The notes beneath the pieces are model-generated. The model had not been told where the DNA came from. It did no database searches and saw nothing but the letters and a program-made list of their open reading frames with translations. Shown in pieces: positions 33,793 through 42,632 of a DNA stretch of 64,000 nt; the first letter of the stretch is position 1; each line of letters opens with the position of its first letter. The translations under genes and the position numbers were made by a program. This DNA comes from CAZJBS01 sp964544475 (GTDB lineage: Bacteria; CLD3; SB21): the NCBI GenBank assembly GCA_964544475.1, contig CAZJBS010000005.1:62001-126000 (forward strand), read 5' to 3'.

Positions 33793-35268
33793 ATGGCCGC
33801 GCCCGCCGAAGTAAAATCATTTGGTGTAAAGAATTCACAACTGTTCATAAATAATCGCTTCCAGGAAAGCCAGTCCGGTAAAACATTTGCCACTGTGAAT
33901 CCGGCCGACGAATCCGTCATCGCGCAGATTGCCGAAGGCGACAAGGCGGATATCGATCTCGCCGTCAATGGCGCACGAAAGGCATTTGACGACGGGTCCA
34001 AGTGGTCGAAGATGTCCGCCGGCCGCCGGGGCAAGTTGCTGTGGAAACTCAGCGATTTGATCATGAAGAACCTCGACGAACTCGCCTATCTGGAGACGAT
34101 CGATTGCGGCAAACCGATCAGTGAAACGAAGATGATCGAAATCCCGCTGGCGGCTGACATATTCGCCTACTACGCCGGCGCCGCGACCAAGATCGAAGGC
34201 GAGACCATACCCGTATCGGGCAATTTTTTCAATTACACTCTGCGCGAGCCGCTTGGGGTCGTGGGTCTGATCATCCCATGGAATTTCCCACTGATCACGG
34301 CCGCCCGAAAAATCGCCGCCGCGCTCGCCGCCGGCAACACCGTCGTGGTCAAACCGTCGGAATTCACGCCACTGTCCACGCTGAAACTCGCTGAGCTGTT
34401 TGCCGAGGCGGGTTTTCCGGAGGGCGTTTTCAACGTCGTCACCGGTTTTGGCAGTACGGCCGGCGCCGCATTGGTGGCGCATCCCGACGTGGACGGCATC
34501 GCCTTCACGGGTTCCACGTCCGTCGGCCAGGAGATCATGCGCACGGGCGCGCTCACGATGAAGCGCCTGTCCCTGGAACTCGGCGGCAAGTCGCCCAATA
34601 TCGTCCTGGCGGACGCCGATATCGATACGACCGTCAAGATGGCCGCCGCCGCCATCTTTTACAACAAAGGCGAAGTGTGTACCGCCGGATCGCGGCTCCT
34701 GTTGGAAGAGAGCATCCACGATGAATTCGTCGAGAAACTGGCCGCACGCGCTTCGAAGATGGTACCGGGCGATCCGCTGAATCCGGAAACCAAACTGGGT
34801 CCCCTGACGTCAGAGGTGCAACTGAAAAAAGTTCAGGGTTATGTCGATGCCGGAAAGACCGAAGGCGCGAAACTACTGGCCGGCGGACAACGTATCGGAA
34901 CGCGGGGGTACTTTTTCACCCCGACCGTTTTTGACGGCGTTCGTACAACTATGAAAATAGCTCAGGAAGAAATTTTCGGCCCGGTGTTGTCCACACTAAC
35001 CTTCAAGGATTTCGACGATGCGGTCCGCACCGCCAACGACACATACTACGGACTGGCCGCCGGCATATGGACCCGAGATATCAAGAAAGCACACACACTC
35101 GCCAGGCGCATCAAGGCCGGCACGGTCTGGATTAATACTTACAACATGTACGACGCCGCCATGCCGTACGGCGGTTACAAAATGTCCGGGTTCACCCGCG
35201 AATGCGGCATGGAAGCCATTTACGAATTTTACACCCAGGTCAAATCCGTCTGGGTTGACCTCAATTGA
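33793..35268 (+). CDS. NAD(P)-dependent aldehyde dehydrogenase
   Basis: The product has 491 residues, full length for the superfamily, with an AAGGAGGT Shine-Dalgarno seven bases before the ATG. Catalytic residues are in place: Asn164 in IPWNFP, Glu262 in LELGGKSP and nucleophile Cys296 in KGEVCTAGSR. The cofactor loop FTGSTSVGQEIM and the C-terminal PYGGYKMSGFTRE are typical of the ALDH1/betaine-aldehyde and phenylacetaldehyde dehydrogenase group. It oxidises an aldehyde to the acid, in the cytoplasm. The substrate is not determined by motif reading. Its high-quality ribosome-binding site suggests strong translation. The SurA-like gene starts 29 bp after the stop and may be read through from it, though the functions are unrelated. 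Confidence 0.95.
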   Translation: MAAPAEVKSFGVKNSQLFINNRFQESQSGKTFATVNPADESVIAQIAEGDKADIDLAVNGARKAFDDGSKWSKMSAGRRGKLLWKLSDLIMKNLDELAYLETIDCGKPISETKMIEIPLAADIFAYYAGAATKIEGETIPVSGNFFNYTLREPLGVVGLIIPWNFPLITAARKIAAALAAGNTVVVKPSEFTPLSTLKLAELFAEAGFPEGVFNVVTGFGSTAGAALVAHPDVDGIAFTGSTSVGQEIMRTGALTMKRLSLELGGKSPNIVLADADIDTTVKMAAAAIFYNKGEVCTAGSRLLLEESIHDEFVEKLAARASKMVPGDPLNPETKLGPLTSEVQLKKVQGYVDAGKTEGAKLLAGGQRIGTRGYFFTPTVFDGVRTTMKIAQEEIFGPVLSTLTFKDFDDAVRTANDTYYGLAAGIWTRDIKKAHTLARRIKAGTVWINTYNMYDAAMPYGGYKMSGFTRECGMEAIYEFYTQVKSVWVDLN

Positions 35269-35297
35269 TTCACTCTTCACAGAAAGCCCATGCACCT

Positions 35298-36581
35298 ATG
35301 AGCAGGCGTTTGCTGATTCCGACGTTGTGGTTCTGTTTGGTTCCCGCGGTTTGGTCGCAAAAACAAGTGGTCGACAAGATCGCGGCGGTCGTCGACGACG
35401 AGATCATCCTGATGTCCGAGGTCAATAATTATGCGTATTTTGAAGCCGCCAACCAGAAACTGGACGCGCAGAAAGACACCGCGGCTTACAACAAGATCGT
35501 CTTCAAGGTACTGGATGCTCTGATCAATCAGAAAATTCTCCTTGCCCAGGCCAAGGTGGACAGTGTGGTCATTGACGAGGCCCAGGTCGACCAAACGCTG
35601 GATCAGCAGATCCAGGAGCGGGTCCAACAGGCCGGCAGCGAACAGGCGCTTGAAAAATATCTCGGCAAATCGATCAAAGAAATCCGGAAGACCTATCGTT
35701 CGAATGTCCGCAAACAATTGCTCACGCAGCGGATCCAGTCCTCCCGATTTCAGGACGTCAAAATTTCGCGGTCGGAGGTTGAACAGTTTTTCAAGACCTA
35801 CAAAGACAGCCTGCCCGAAATCGGTGAATCGATCAACATCAGCCACATTCTGATGGAAGTCAAGCCCGGTGACGCCGCGTTCGAGCAAGCCCGTGTCAAG
35901 GCCGCCCAGGTGCTGGACTCTCTGCGGGCGGGTTCCGACTTCGCCGCGATGGCCAAAACCTATTCCACCGATCCGGGTTCCGGCAGGAAAGGCGGCGATC
36001 TGGGATGGTTCAACCGGTCCGATTTCGTGAAGGAATTCGCCGACGCCGCGGTACGCCTGGAACCGGGAGAAATGTCCGGTCTCGTACGCACGCAATTCGG
36101 CTACCATGTGATCCAGATGATTGAGAAGGCCGGTGAAAAGATTCATGTCCGCCATATCCTGATCGGCGTGACCACGACGGGCGCGGACAAGGACAGTACG
36201 CTGGCACGGCTCCAACGTCTCCGTCAGGACCTGCTGGAACAAAAATTGACGTTTGAAGAGGCGGCGCTGAAGTACTCGGATGACCCGGCGAAGAAAGGCA
36301 ACATGGGTAACCTGGGCTGGATCGAAATCGCGTCATTTCAGGAAAAAGCGTTCCTGGCCGCCTGTGAACCATTGAAAATCGGCGAATGTTCGGAGGTGTT
36401 TGAGACGACGTTTGGGTTCCATGTTGTCAAGATGAACGACCGCCGTGAACGTCGGTCCGCCAACCTCCGCGACGATTGGCAGTCCATTGAGTCCATGGCC
36501 ATGCAACAGAAACAGTCGCGTGAAATGGAAAAATGGCTTTCTCAAATCCGGTCCCGCTTTTACATTGACATCCGCCTGTGA
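35298..36581 (+). CDS. SurA-like periplasmic peptidyl-prolyl isomerase/chaperone
   Basis: The product has 427 residues from ATG 35298; signal peptide RRLLIPTLWFCLVPAVWSQ. The N-terminal SurA-type chaperone region (VVDKIAAVVDDEIILMSEVNN) runs to about residue 170. Two parvulin domains follow: the first with INISHILMEVKPGDAAFEQA and GGDLGWFNRSDFVKEF, the second with IHVRHILIGV and GNMGNLGWIEIASFQ, each closing with FGYHVIQM or FGFHVVKM. A short C-terminal helix returns to the chaperone module. This is the order of SurA, which escorts outer-membrane proteins to the BAM complex. Its stop overlaps the GTG of the next gene (GTGA), so the two are translationally coupled. A BamD-like gene is nearby at 41808-42632. 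Confidence 0.93.
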   Translation: MSRRLLIPTLWFCLVPAVWSQKQVVDKIAAVVDDEIILMSEVNNYAYFEAANQKLDAQKDTAAYNKIVFKVLDALINQKILLAQAKVDSVVIDEAQVDQTLDQQIQERVQQAGSEQALEKYLGKSIKEIRKTYRSNVRKQLLTQRIQSSRFQDVKISRSEVEQFFKTYKDSLPEIGESINISHILMEVKPGDAAFEQARVKAAQVLDSLRAGSDFAAMAKTYSTDPGSGRKGGDLGWFNRSDFVKEFADAAVRLEPGEMSGLVRTQFGYHVIQMIEKAGEKIHVRHILIGVTTTGADKDSTLARLQRLRQDLLEQKLTFEEAALKYSDDPAKKGNMGNLGWIEIASFQEKAFLAACEPLKIGECSEVFETTFGFHVVKMNDRRERRSANLRDDWQSIESMAMQQKQSREMEKWLSQIRSRFYIDIRL

Positions 36582-37132
36582 TACGGCCGGTCCTGAAATA
36601 TGCGGCGACCCAATGGTGGCTCCGGCGGCACACGCCCAGAGACGTCGATCAGGTGATTGATTTTCGCAAGGCGTTGGTTGCCGTACGTCGGATTCTGGTC
36701 CACCTGCCGTCCGGTTTCTCCGAAGAAAATCTCCGGATGGTTCACGAAAAAATCATCGCTTTTTTTCCGCAGTGCACCATCGATTACCTTCTTGCCCGCA
36801 CGTTTCCCGACGACCACCGCGCCTTTCTGAAAACGACGTTGCATGCCGACGAAGTGCTTTCCGTGGACGACCGGGACGCCCGCTGGCTGCCATTCCTCGC
36901 CGCCGAAAAACTCGGCCGCCTCCGCCGCAAGGAATTCGATATGGTTCTGGATTTCGGGACCAACTTTGACATCACCGCCGCGCATGCGCTCCACGCCTCG
37001 GGCGCGCGCATCATCGCCGGTCCTTGCTACGGCAACATCCCGGACGGCCTGCACAACCTTCAGGTGAAGGTCCGCACACCGGAGTCTTTTCCGACATCGC
37101 TTTTTGACATCCTGTCACGGTTGCGATCGTGA
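36578..37132 (+). CDS. Short Rossmann-like protein of unknown function
   Basis: The product has 184 residues, starting at GTG 36578, which overlaps the stop of the SurA-like gene by four bases. No signal or membrane segment is seen. Two beta-alpha features stand out: VAVRRILVHLPSGFSEENLRMVHEKI and FDMVLDFGTNFDITAAHALHASGARIIAGP. These resemble the N-terminal half of GT-B glycosyltransferases of the heptosyltransferase type (GT9), where ILV.LP and DLV.DL are typical. The chain is about half a normal GT9 enzyme and lacks the C-terminal nucleotide-sugar domain, so it may be a remnant or a domain working with a partner. Function is left open. Confidence 0.55.
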   Translation: MIRPVLKYAATQWWLRRHTPRDVDQVIDFRKALVAVRRILVHLPSGFSEENLRMVHEKIIAFFPQCTIDYLLARTFPDDHRAFLKTTLHADEVLSVDDRDARWLPFLAAEKLGRLRRKEFDMVLDFGTNFDITAAHALHASGARIIAGPCYGNIPDGLHNLQVKVRTPESFPTSLFDILSRLRS

Positions 37133-37172
37133 CCGCTTAGACACACACGCACCTTGCCTTGGGAGGCATGTT

Positions 37173-38504
37173 ATGAAAGCCAGAACGTTGAGTCTTCAAC
37201 TGGCAGGCTTTGCCGCGCTGGCGCTGGTGATCTACGTCGCCAACGCCTTTGTGGGTCATCCCATCGAAGTCCTGCAACAACGCCTGCAGCCTGTGACATG
37301 GGCAGTCTATGACATGCCGAAGTACGGCGTGGCCGTGGACATTCCGCAGGGCTGGCGCATGCGTCAGGACAGGCACGGGATCGTCCTCGAAAAGCCATCC
37401 GGCGGCGTGATTTGCTTCCGTGCCATTACGGAGGAAACTTCGTACCACCACCTGCCCATCGACGAATACGCCTTCGAACGCCTGACCGATCATCATCCGT
37501 ATTTCAAGGATTCGGTCTACACCCTGCGCCGCATCGTTTCGGCGGATTCGGTCGCCGGCATTCAGTTCAATCCTGTGTGGAGTCATGCGGATTCGGCCCC
37601 CGTCGTCTGGGCCGGACCCACAAACGCCACGCCGGTGACCGTCAGTTACTTCCCGTCGCTCTTCTCCGGCGATTCCAATACCATGGTCATTGAGCTGGTT
37701 TCGGTCGGTGCGCCTCCGCCGGTCTATGACCACATGGTGCGCTCGTTCCATTATGGCTTCAAGACCCTGAGCCAGTCACAATTGCTCGAACAGCGGTTGA
37801 TCGCCTATTCGGAGATCCCGGACCGCTCCGTGGCGTACGTCGGGGAAACCCGCGGTTTTCTGATCGACGTGGACGGCGATTCGACGGAGGAATTGTTGAT
37901 CGCCGGTATGCGCCGCACCGTGGAACTTTCGGAAGACAAGTGTTTTTTCCGACTGATGAAAAAGACCGGGAATGCGTATGTGCGCGTACTGGAACAGTAC
38001 TATCTTGAAAACTCCTTCCAGGACACGGACATCAAAATTGTCAATCTCGATGACCAGCCGGGGTTTGAGGTTTTCCTTCGCTTTTACGACTACGGCAACG
38101 AATGGGGCAGTCACAGCACGACCTTCATTTATCACACGGACAAGGGGTTCCGCTTCACGGAAATGGGCGCCTTCGCGGAACCGCGCGATATCAACGGTGA
38201 CGGCATCGACGAAGTGATCAAATCGGTCAACACCCATTTTGGACCGGGCGTCATGGCCTCATGGTACGACATCTACTGCTTCGAAAACGGAGAACTGGCC
38301 GAATGCGACAGCCGCTTCCCCCTGTTTTACCGGGACGTAGTGCTGCCGAAGTACGCGGCTCAAATGGAGCAGGCCCGGAATGAAATGAACATTTCCAGTG
38401 TACAGAAGTTCCGCGTCAGCGTCTCCTACATGCTGCGCCGTCTTCAACGTTACATGAAACGGGCCCAACTCATCGCCAACGGCCATCTTGAGACGCTGAG
38501 CTGA
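37173..38504 (+). CDS. Membrane-anchored or exported protein of unknown function
   Basis: The product has 443 residues from ATG 37173, with GGGAGG six bases upstream; a nearer ATG (37168) is out of frame and closes after two codons. The N-terminus has one membrane segment (LQLAGFAALALVIYVANAFVG), either an anchor or an uncleaved signal. Residues about 50-200 contain a domain beginning with YGVAVDIPQGWRMRQD, like the PsbP/lipoprotein-type domain that often follows IxxPxGW. The second half has two Asp-rich loops, DVDGDSTEELLIAG and DINGDGIDEVIKS, which match FG-GAP/VCBS calcium loops of integrin-like propellers. The C-terminal about 50 residues are helical and basic. It lies two bases before the DUF58 gene, so the two are co-transcribed. 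Confidence 0.7.
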   Translation: MKARTLSLQLAGFAALALVIYVANAFVGHPIEVLQQRLQPVTWAVYDMPKYGVAVDIPQGWRMRQDRHGIVLEKPSGGVICFRAITEETSYHHLPIDEYAFERLTDHHPYFKDSVYTLRRIVSADSVAGIQFNPVWSHADSAPVVWAGPTNATPVTVSYFPSLFSGDSNTMVIELVSVGAPPPVYDHMVRSFHYGFKTLSQSQLLEQRLIAYSEIPDRSVAYVGETRGFLIDVDGDSTEELLIAGMRRTVELSEDKCFFRLMKKTGNAYVRVLEQYYLENSFQDTDIKIVNLDDQPGFEVFLRFYDYGNEWGSHSTTFIYHTDKGFRFTEMGAFAEPRDINGDGIDEVIKSVNTHFGPGVMASWYDIYCFENGELAECDSRFPLFYRDVVLPKYAAQMEQARNEMNISSVQKFRVSVSYMLRRLQRYMKRAQLIANGHLETLS

Positions 38505-38506
38505 CC

Positions 38507-39415
38507 ATGACTGCCGCCACCGACGATTGGAAGCGCTTCCTCCGTCCGGACGTCATCGCCCGGCTCGCCAATCTCGAGATCAAGGCCCGGCTCGTCGTGG
38601 AAGGATTCATCACCGGCCTGCACAAAAGCCCATACCACGGGTTTTCGGTCGAATTCGCCGAACACCGTCCGTACATGCCGGGCGATGAAATCCGGTCCAT
38701 CGATTGGAAAGTGTACGGCCGCACGTCGCGGTATTATGTCAAGCGTTTTGAAGAGGAAACCAACCTCAAGGCGTACCTCCTGGTCGACACGAGCGCTTCC
38801 ATGACGTTTTCGTCGGGCGGCGTCAGCAAGCTGGAATACGCGTCCTGTCTGGCCGCTTCGCTGGCCTACCTGATGATCCACCAGCGTGACGCATCGGGTT
38901 TGGTGTTGTTTGACCGAAAGATACGGAAATATCTTCCGCCGCGGGCCACGCTGGGTTATCTGCACACGATCGAGACCGCCCTGCAGAATGCGTCGGATCA
39001 CGAGGAAACGGCCATTGGCCCGACGCTGCATGAAATCGCCGATCGTATGAAGCGGCGCGGCCTGGTCATCCTGATTTCCGATTTGATGGACGATCCTGCC
39101 TCCGTATTGACGGGACTCAAACACTTTCGCCACAAGAAAAACGAGGTGATCGTGTTCCAGATCCTCGATCCCCAGGAGCGGGATTTCATTTACAGCGGGG
39201 ATGTGGTGTTTGAAGATCTGGAGAGCAGGGAACGATTGCAAACCCAACCCTGGCAGATGCGTGCGGATTACCGGGTAGCCATGCGCCGTTTTCTTGACCA
39301 TTACCGCAGGGAATGCCGCGATCACGCCATCGATCATGTTCTGCTCGACACGCGCACGCCGTATGACACGGCCCTGCTGGAGTACATCACCAAAAGGGCC
39401 CGCATCGGCGGGTGA
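38507..39415 (+). CDS. DUF58 family protein (von Willebrand-type)
   Basis: The product has 302 residues. The DUF58 signature is clear: GFITGLHKSPYHGFSVEFAE, YMPGDEIRSIDWKVYGRT and YYVKRFEEETNLKAYLLVDT. VDTSASM supplies a MIDAS-like DxSxS metal site at about residues 92-97, and the rest follows the vWA fold (GLVILISDLMDD). Members normally pair with a MoxR-type AAA ATPase gene and act in assembly or maturation of surface or periplasmic complexes. Here no MoxR gene is adjacent; the preceding gene encodes a membrane-anchored unknown two bases upstream. No membrane segment is present, so it should be cytoplasmic. It converges with the ABC exporter gene, with only two bases between the stops. Confidence 0.9.
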   Translation: MTAATDDWKRFLRPDVIARLANLEIKARLVVEGFITGLHKSPYHGFSVEFAEHRPYMPGDEIRSIDWKVYGRTSRYYVKRFEEETNLKAYLLVDTSASMTFSSGGVSKLEYASCLAASLAYLMIHQRDASGLVLFDRKIRKYLPPRATLGYLHTIETALQNASDHEETAIGPTLHEIADRMKRRGLVILISDLMDDPASVLTGLKHFRHKKNEVIVFQILDPQERDFIYSGDVVFEDLESRERLQTQPWQMRADYRVAMRRFLDHYRRECRDHAIDHVLLDTRTPYDTALLEYITKRARIGG

Positions 39416-39417
39416 CG

Positions 39418-41205
39418 TCAGATCGTCTCGAGTTCCTGCTCCAATAACTGACGCCGGTACATGGCGGCGTAAATCCCCCCCGACGCCACGAGTTCTTTGT
39501 GCGTGCCGGACTCCACGAGCCGCCCTTCCACCAATACAAAAATCCTGTCGGCATGTTGGATCGTCTGAATCCGGTGACTCACCATCAGGCTGGTCCGGCC
39601 ATTCATCAAGGCCTTCAGCCTTGCCAGAATCTCATCTTCCGTATGCGTATCGACACTGGATAAGGCATCGTCAAGGATGAGGATTCTGGGTTCGCGAATA
39701 ACGGCCCGCGCGATGGCCAGGCGCTGCTTCTGACCGCCCGACAACGTAATGCCACGTTCACCAATAACCGTGTCGTATCCTTCGGGAAACGTCTCCACGT
39801 TCGATCTCAACTGGGCCACTTCGGAGGAGAAAAGAACCTTCTCCATGGACGTGTGATCGACGCCGAAGAGAATGTTCTCCAGGATCGTCTCGGAAAACAA
39901 GAACGTGTCCTGCGGAACCATGCCGATGCTGTCGCGGAGCGTGCGCAATGGGATGTCATGGATATCCCTCCCGTCAATGAAGACACAACCTTCCGGCGGC
40001 TGGTACAAACGCGGAATCAGGTTGACGAGGGACGACTTGCCGCTCCCGGTCGGACCGACAATACCAACCGTCATACCAGGTTCGATGACCAGGCTGATAT
40101 CCTTCAAAACCGGCGGACCGTCTTCGTCATACTGAAACGTGAGGTGCCGGAATTCGATCCGCCCCCGGATGCTCATCGGCATGACGGAGGGGCTGTCCCG
40201 GATTTCAGGCTCCGTTTGTTTCAGCGTCGTCAAACGTTCCATGGACGCTGCGCCGCGCTGGAAAATATTCAACACCCAGCCGATCGCAATCATCGGCCAT
40301 ATCAGCATGGCCAGATAAAAATTGAATGCCGTGAAATCGCCGAGGGTCACGAGGCCTTCGATCACGAGCCGTCCGCCCCACCAAAGCAACGTGGCCACAC
40401 TCAGTCCGATGGTCAGGATGACACTCGACATCAATACCCCGCGAACGATGACCATCTTCATGTTTAACTCGACGTAATCGCGGCTGAGATCGCTGAATTT
40501 GGCCACCTCATACGCCTCCCGCACATACGATTTCACCACGCGGATACCGGCGAAATTCTCCTGGGCGGCCGAACTGATATCGGATAGTTTTTCCTGGACG
40601 CGCTGCGAACGACTGTGGATGAGCTTCGACAGCCGCTGGGTGGCAAACGAAAGCACGATCAGCGGAATAAAGGCCAGCACCGTCAACGTGGCGTTAATCT
40701 GGATCATCATGGGTACCACATAGACAAAAGCCACGACGGTGTTGGCCGTATACATGAACCCGGGGCCAAGAACGTCGCGCACGTTGTTGAGGTCATTGGT
40801 CAGCCGGCTCATCAGATCGCCGGTGCGGGCATGCTGAAAATACCGGAGCGACATCTTCTGGAGGTGGCCGAACAAATCGCCGCGCAGGTCATATTCGATT
40901 TTTCGCGACGCCACAATCAGCGTCTGACGCATGCCGTACAAAAAGAGCCCGTGCAGAATTTCGAACGTGAGGAATACGATCAGCATGGCGATCAGCGTTG
41001 TCGCGCCCGTGACCTCCGCCAACATCGTCGTCCACGAACGCAGCCAGGTCGCGCCCGGGGTCCCATCCGCCGACAAATGATCCACCGCCATCCGAACCAC
41101 CTGCGGTGACAGGGATTGAAACAGGCATTTCAAAATGACCAGGAAAAATCCGGCGATAAGGAGACCACGGTAACGAAGAAGGTATGGCGACAAACGACGA
41201 AGCAT
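39418..41205 (-). CDS. MsbA-like ABC exporter (fused membrane and ATPase domains)
   Basis: The product has 595 residues. Six membrane helices are expected in residues 1 to about 320 (for example YRGLLIAGFFLVILKCLFQ, TTLIAMLIVFLTFEIL and VVAFVYVVPMMIQI), then a complete nucleotide-binding domain: Walker A GPTGSGKSSL, Q-loop MVPQDTFLF, signature LSGGQKQR, Walker B ILILDDALSSVD and H-loop SHR. This is the half-transporter design of MsbA and multidrug exporters, working as a homodimer to flip lipids or drugs outward. As the last gene of the operon with nadD and the BamD-like lipoprotein (7 bp after nadD) it may serve envelope biogenesis, but lipid-A specificity cannot be claimed. Confidence 0.93.
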   Translation of the reverse strand: MLRRLSPYLLRYRGLLIAGFFLVILKCLFQSLSPQVVRMAVDHLSADGTPGATWLRSWTTMLAEVTGATTLIAMLIVFLTFEILHGLFLYGMRQTLIVASRKIEYDLRGDLFGHLQKMSLRYFQHARTGDLMSRLTNDLNNVRDVLGPGFMYTANTVVAFVYVVPMMIQINATLTVLAFIPLIVLSFATQRLSKLIHSRSQRVQEKLSDISSAAQENFAGIRVVKSYVREAYEVAKFSDLSRDYVELNMKMVIVRGVLMSSVILTIGLSVATLLWWGGRLVIEGLVTLGDFTAFNFYLAMLIWPMIAIGWVLNIFQRGAASMERLTTLKQTEPEIRDSPSVMPMSIRGRIEFRHLTFQYDEDGPPVLKDISLVIEPGMTVGIVGPTGSGKSSLVNLIPRLYQPPEGCVFIDGRDIHDIPLRTLRDSIGMVPQDTFLFSETILENILFGVDHTSMEKVLFSSEVAQLRSNVETFPEGYDTVIGERGITLSGGQKQRLAIARAVIREPRILILDDALSSVDTHTEDEILARLKALMNGRTSLMVSHRIQTIQHADRIFVLVEGRLVESGTHKELVASGGIYAAMYRRQLLEQELETI

Positions 41206-41212
41206 GGACCTC

Positions 41213-41791
41213 TTAGATGTAGAGTTGACGTTCGGTCACATAGTCATACACACCGGATGGAAGCCAATAGCGAACGCAGTGCCCCGCGCGGATACGTTCA
41301 CGTATCCACGAGGCCGAGACGTCGACCACCGGATCCGTCAGGAGGATACTATGGCCCCGAAAGACGGCGTCGGCCTGTTCCGGATCAAATCCCCGGCGGG
41401 GGTACACGATAAACCGCGAGAGTTCCATCAGGCGATTGGGGTTCTTCCAAGTTGTGAGATTCACGAGGGAATCGGCGCCAAGTATCAGAAAAACCCTGTC
41501 GTCCGGATGCTCTTTGACATAGGTCTCCAGCGTGTCAACCGTGTACGAAATCTCTGGTCGTCGGGATTCGAGGTCACTGACTTCGAAATAGCTTGAAGAT
41601 TTCACGGCCATGGAAGTCATGGCCAGCCGGTCTTCAAACGGACTCAGCTTTTCGTCCGTCTTGTGTGGCGGCCGGGCCGCCGGCAGGAAAACAACTCTGT
41701 CCAGTCCGGCCGTTTCCATGGCACTCTCCGCAATGATCAGGTGCCCGATATGCACGGGATCAAACGTGCCGCCAAACAATCCCACCTTCAT
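41213..41791 (-). CDS. nadD: Nicotinate-nucleotide adenylyltransferase
   Basis: The product has 192 residues, standard length. The nucleotidyltransferase signature GGTFDPVHIGH is at residues 7-17, LPAARPPHK at about 36-44, SYTVDTLE near 82-89, LGADSLVNLTTW and, at the C-terminus, VSASWIRERI, the local form of the ISSTxIR motif. The enzyme adenylates nicotinate mononucleotide to deamido-NAD in NAD biosynthesis. It follows the BamD-like gene by 16 bp and precedes the ABC exporter by 7 bp, all on the minus strand. The common bacterial partner rsfS is not present next to it. Confidence 0.96.
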   Translation of the reverse strand: MKVGLFGGTFDPVHIGHLIIAESAMETAGLDRVVFLPAARPPHKTDEKLSPFEDRLAMTSMAVKSSSYFEVSDLESRRPEISYTVDTLETYVKEHPDDRVFLILGADSLVNLTTWKNPNRLMELSRFIVYPRRGFDPEQADAVFRGHSILLTDPVVDVSASWIRERIRAGHCVRYWLPSGVYDYVTERQLYI

Positions 41792-41807
41792 GGCGTCTCC
41801 GGGCAGA

Positions 41808-42632
41808 TTATGGATTTGAGGATATATTCTCCCCCTGTTTCGGCGGTGGCAACCGGAGAATCTTCTCCATTATGGAATTGGCATCCTTCACGAGATCTTT
41901 CTTGTCGGGATAATCATCAACGAATTTTCTGAGAATCAACTGGGCTTTCTGGTATTCCTTCAGTTTGAAGAAACAGTAGCCTTTCCAGAATCGGGAATCC
42001 ACCGCAAACGGAGAATCCCCATACCCGGTGATCACAAAATCATAATAGGCGATGGCCGCTTCGAATTCACTGATCTTCCGGTAGATCGTGGCATTGACAA
42101 ATTCCTTCCTGGCCAGTTTCAACTTGATCTCGCCGTGAATCTTTTCAACCGCCGCCAGATATTCGCTCCGGGGATACAGGTCGATGAAATTCTGCACGGC
42201 ATTCAATGCCTCGTGCGTGAACTTCTGGTCGAGCGCATAGTGCGGCGATAGTTCGTAGTAGGACAACGCAAGTTTGTACATGGCCTTCTCGACGAACTCA
42301 CTGCGGGGATAGGATGACACAAGACGATCATACTCCGACGCCGAGGACACGTAGTCTTCTTCGAAATAGTAGCACTCCGCCAGGTAGAACTGTGCATCGT
42401 CCGCGAGGTCGCTGCCGCTGTATTTGTACGTAATAAGAGAAAACTGTTCCTGCGCTTTGGTGTAGTTCTTCTTGTTGAAAAACTTCATGGCGTATTCAAA
42501 GTGTTCTTTGGACGTCATGTAGGCGGTCACGTCCTTTTTGCCGCCGCAGGAGGTCAGCAGAAGCATCGCCATCACAGCCAGCATCCACGAATTGATTCTG
42601 GTCACCGGTTTTCCTTTTGGTAAGTGGTTCAT
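41808..42632 (-). CDS. bamD: BamD-like outer-membrane assembly lipoprotein
   Basis: The product has 274 residues from ATG 42632, chosen because it overlaps the preceding stop (ATGA); an ATG six codons earlier is possible. The signal MLAVMAMLLLTSC ends in a lipobox with the lipidated Cys followed by GGKKD. The mature chain has five TPR-like units (EHFEYAMKFFNKKNYTKAQE; DDAQFYLAECYYFEEDYVSS; AIAYYDFVITGYGDSPFAVD; KGYCFFKLKEYQKAQLIL), the BamD/YfiO arrangement. BamD sits under the outer membrane and passes beta-barrel precursors to BamA. The C-terminal tail is Pro/Gly-rich. Together with the SurA-like gene nearby it indicates an active barrel-assembly pathway. BamA itself is not in the window. 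Confidence 0.9.
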   Translation of the reverse strand: MNHLPKGKPVTRINSWMLAVMAMLLLTSCGGKKDVTAYMTSKEHFEYAMKFFNKKNYTKAQEQFSLITYKYSGSDLADDAQFYLAECYYFEEDYVSSASEYDRLVSSYPRSEFVEKAMYKLALSYYELSPHYALDQKFTHEALNAVQNFIDLYPRSEYLAAVEKIHGEIKLKLARKEFVNATIYRKISEFEAAIAYYDFVITGYGDSPFAVDSRFWKGYCFFKLKEYQKAQLILRKFVDDYPDKKDLVKDANSIMEKILRLPPPKQGENISSNP

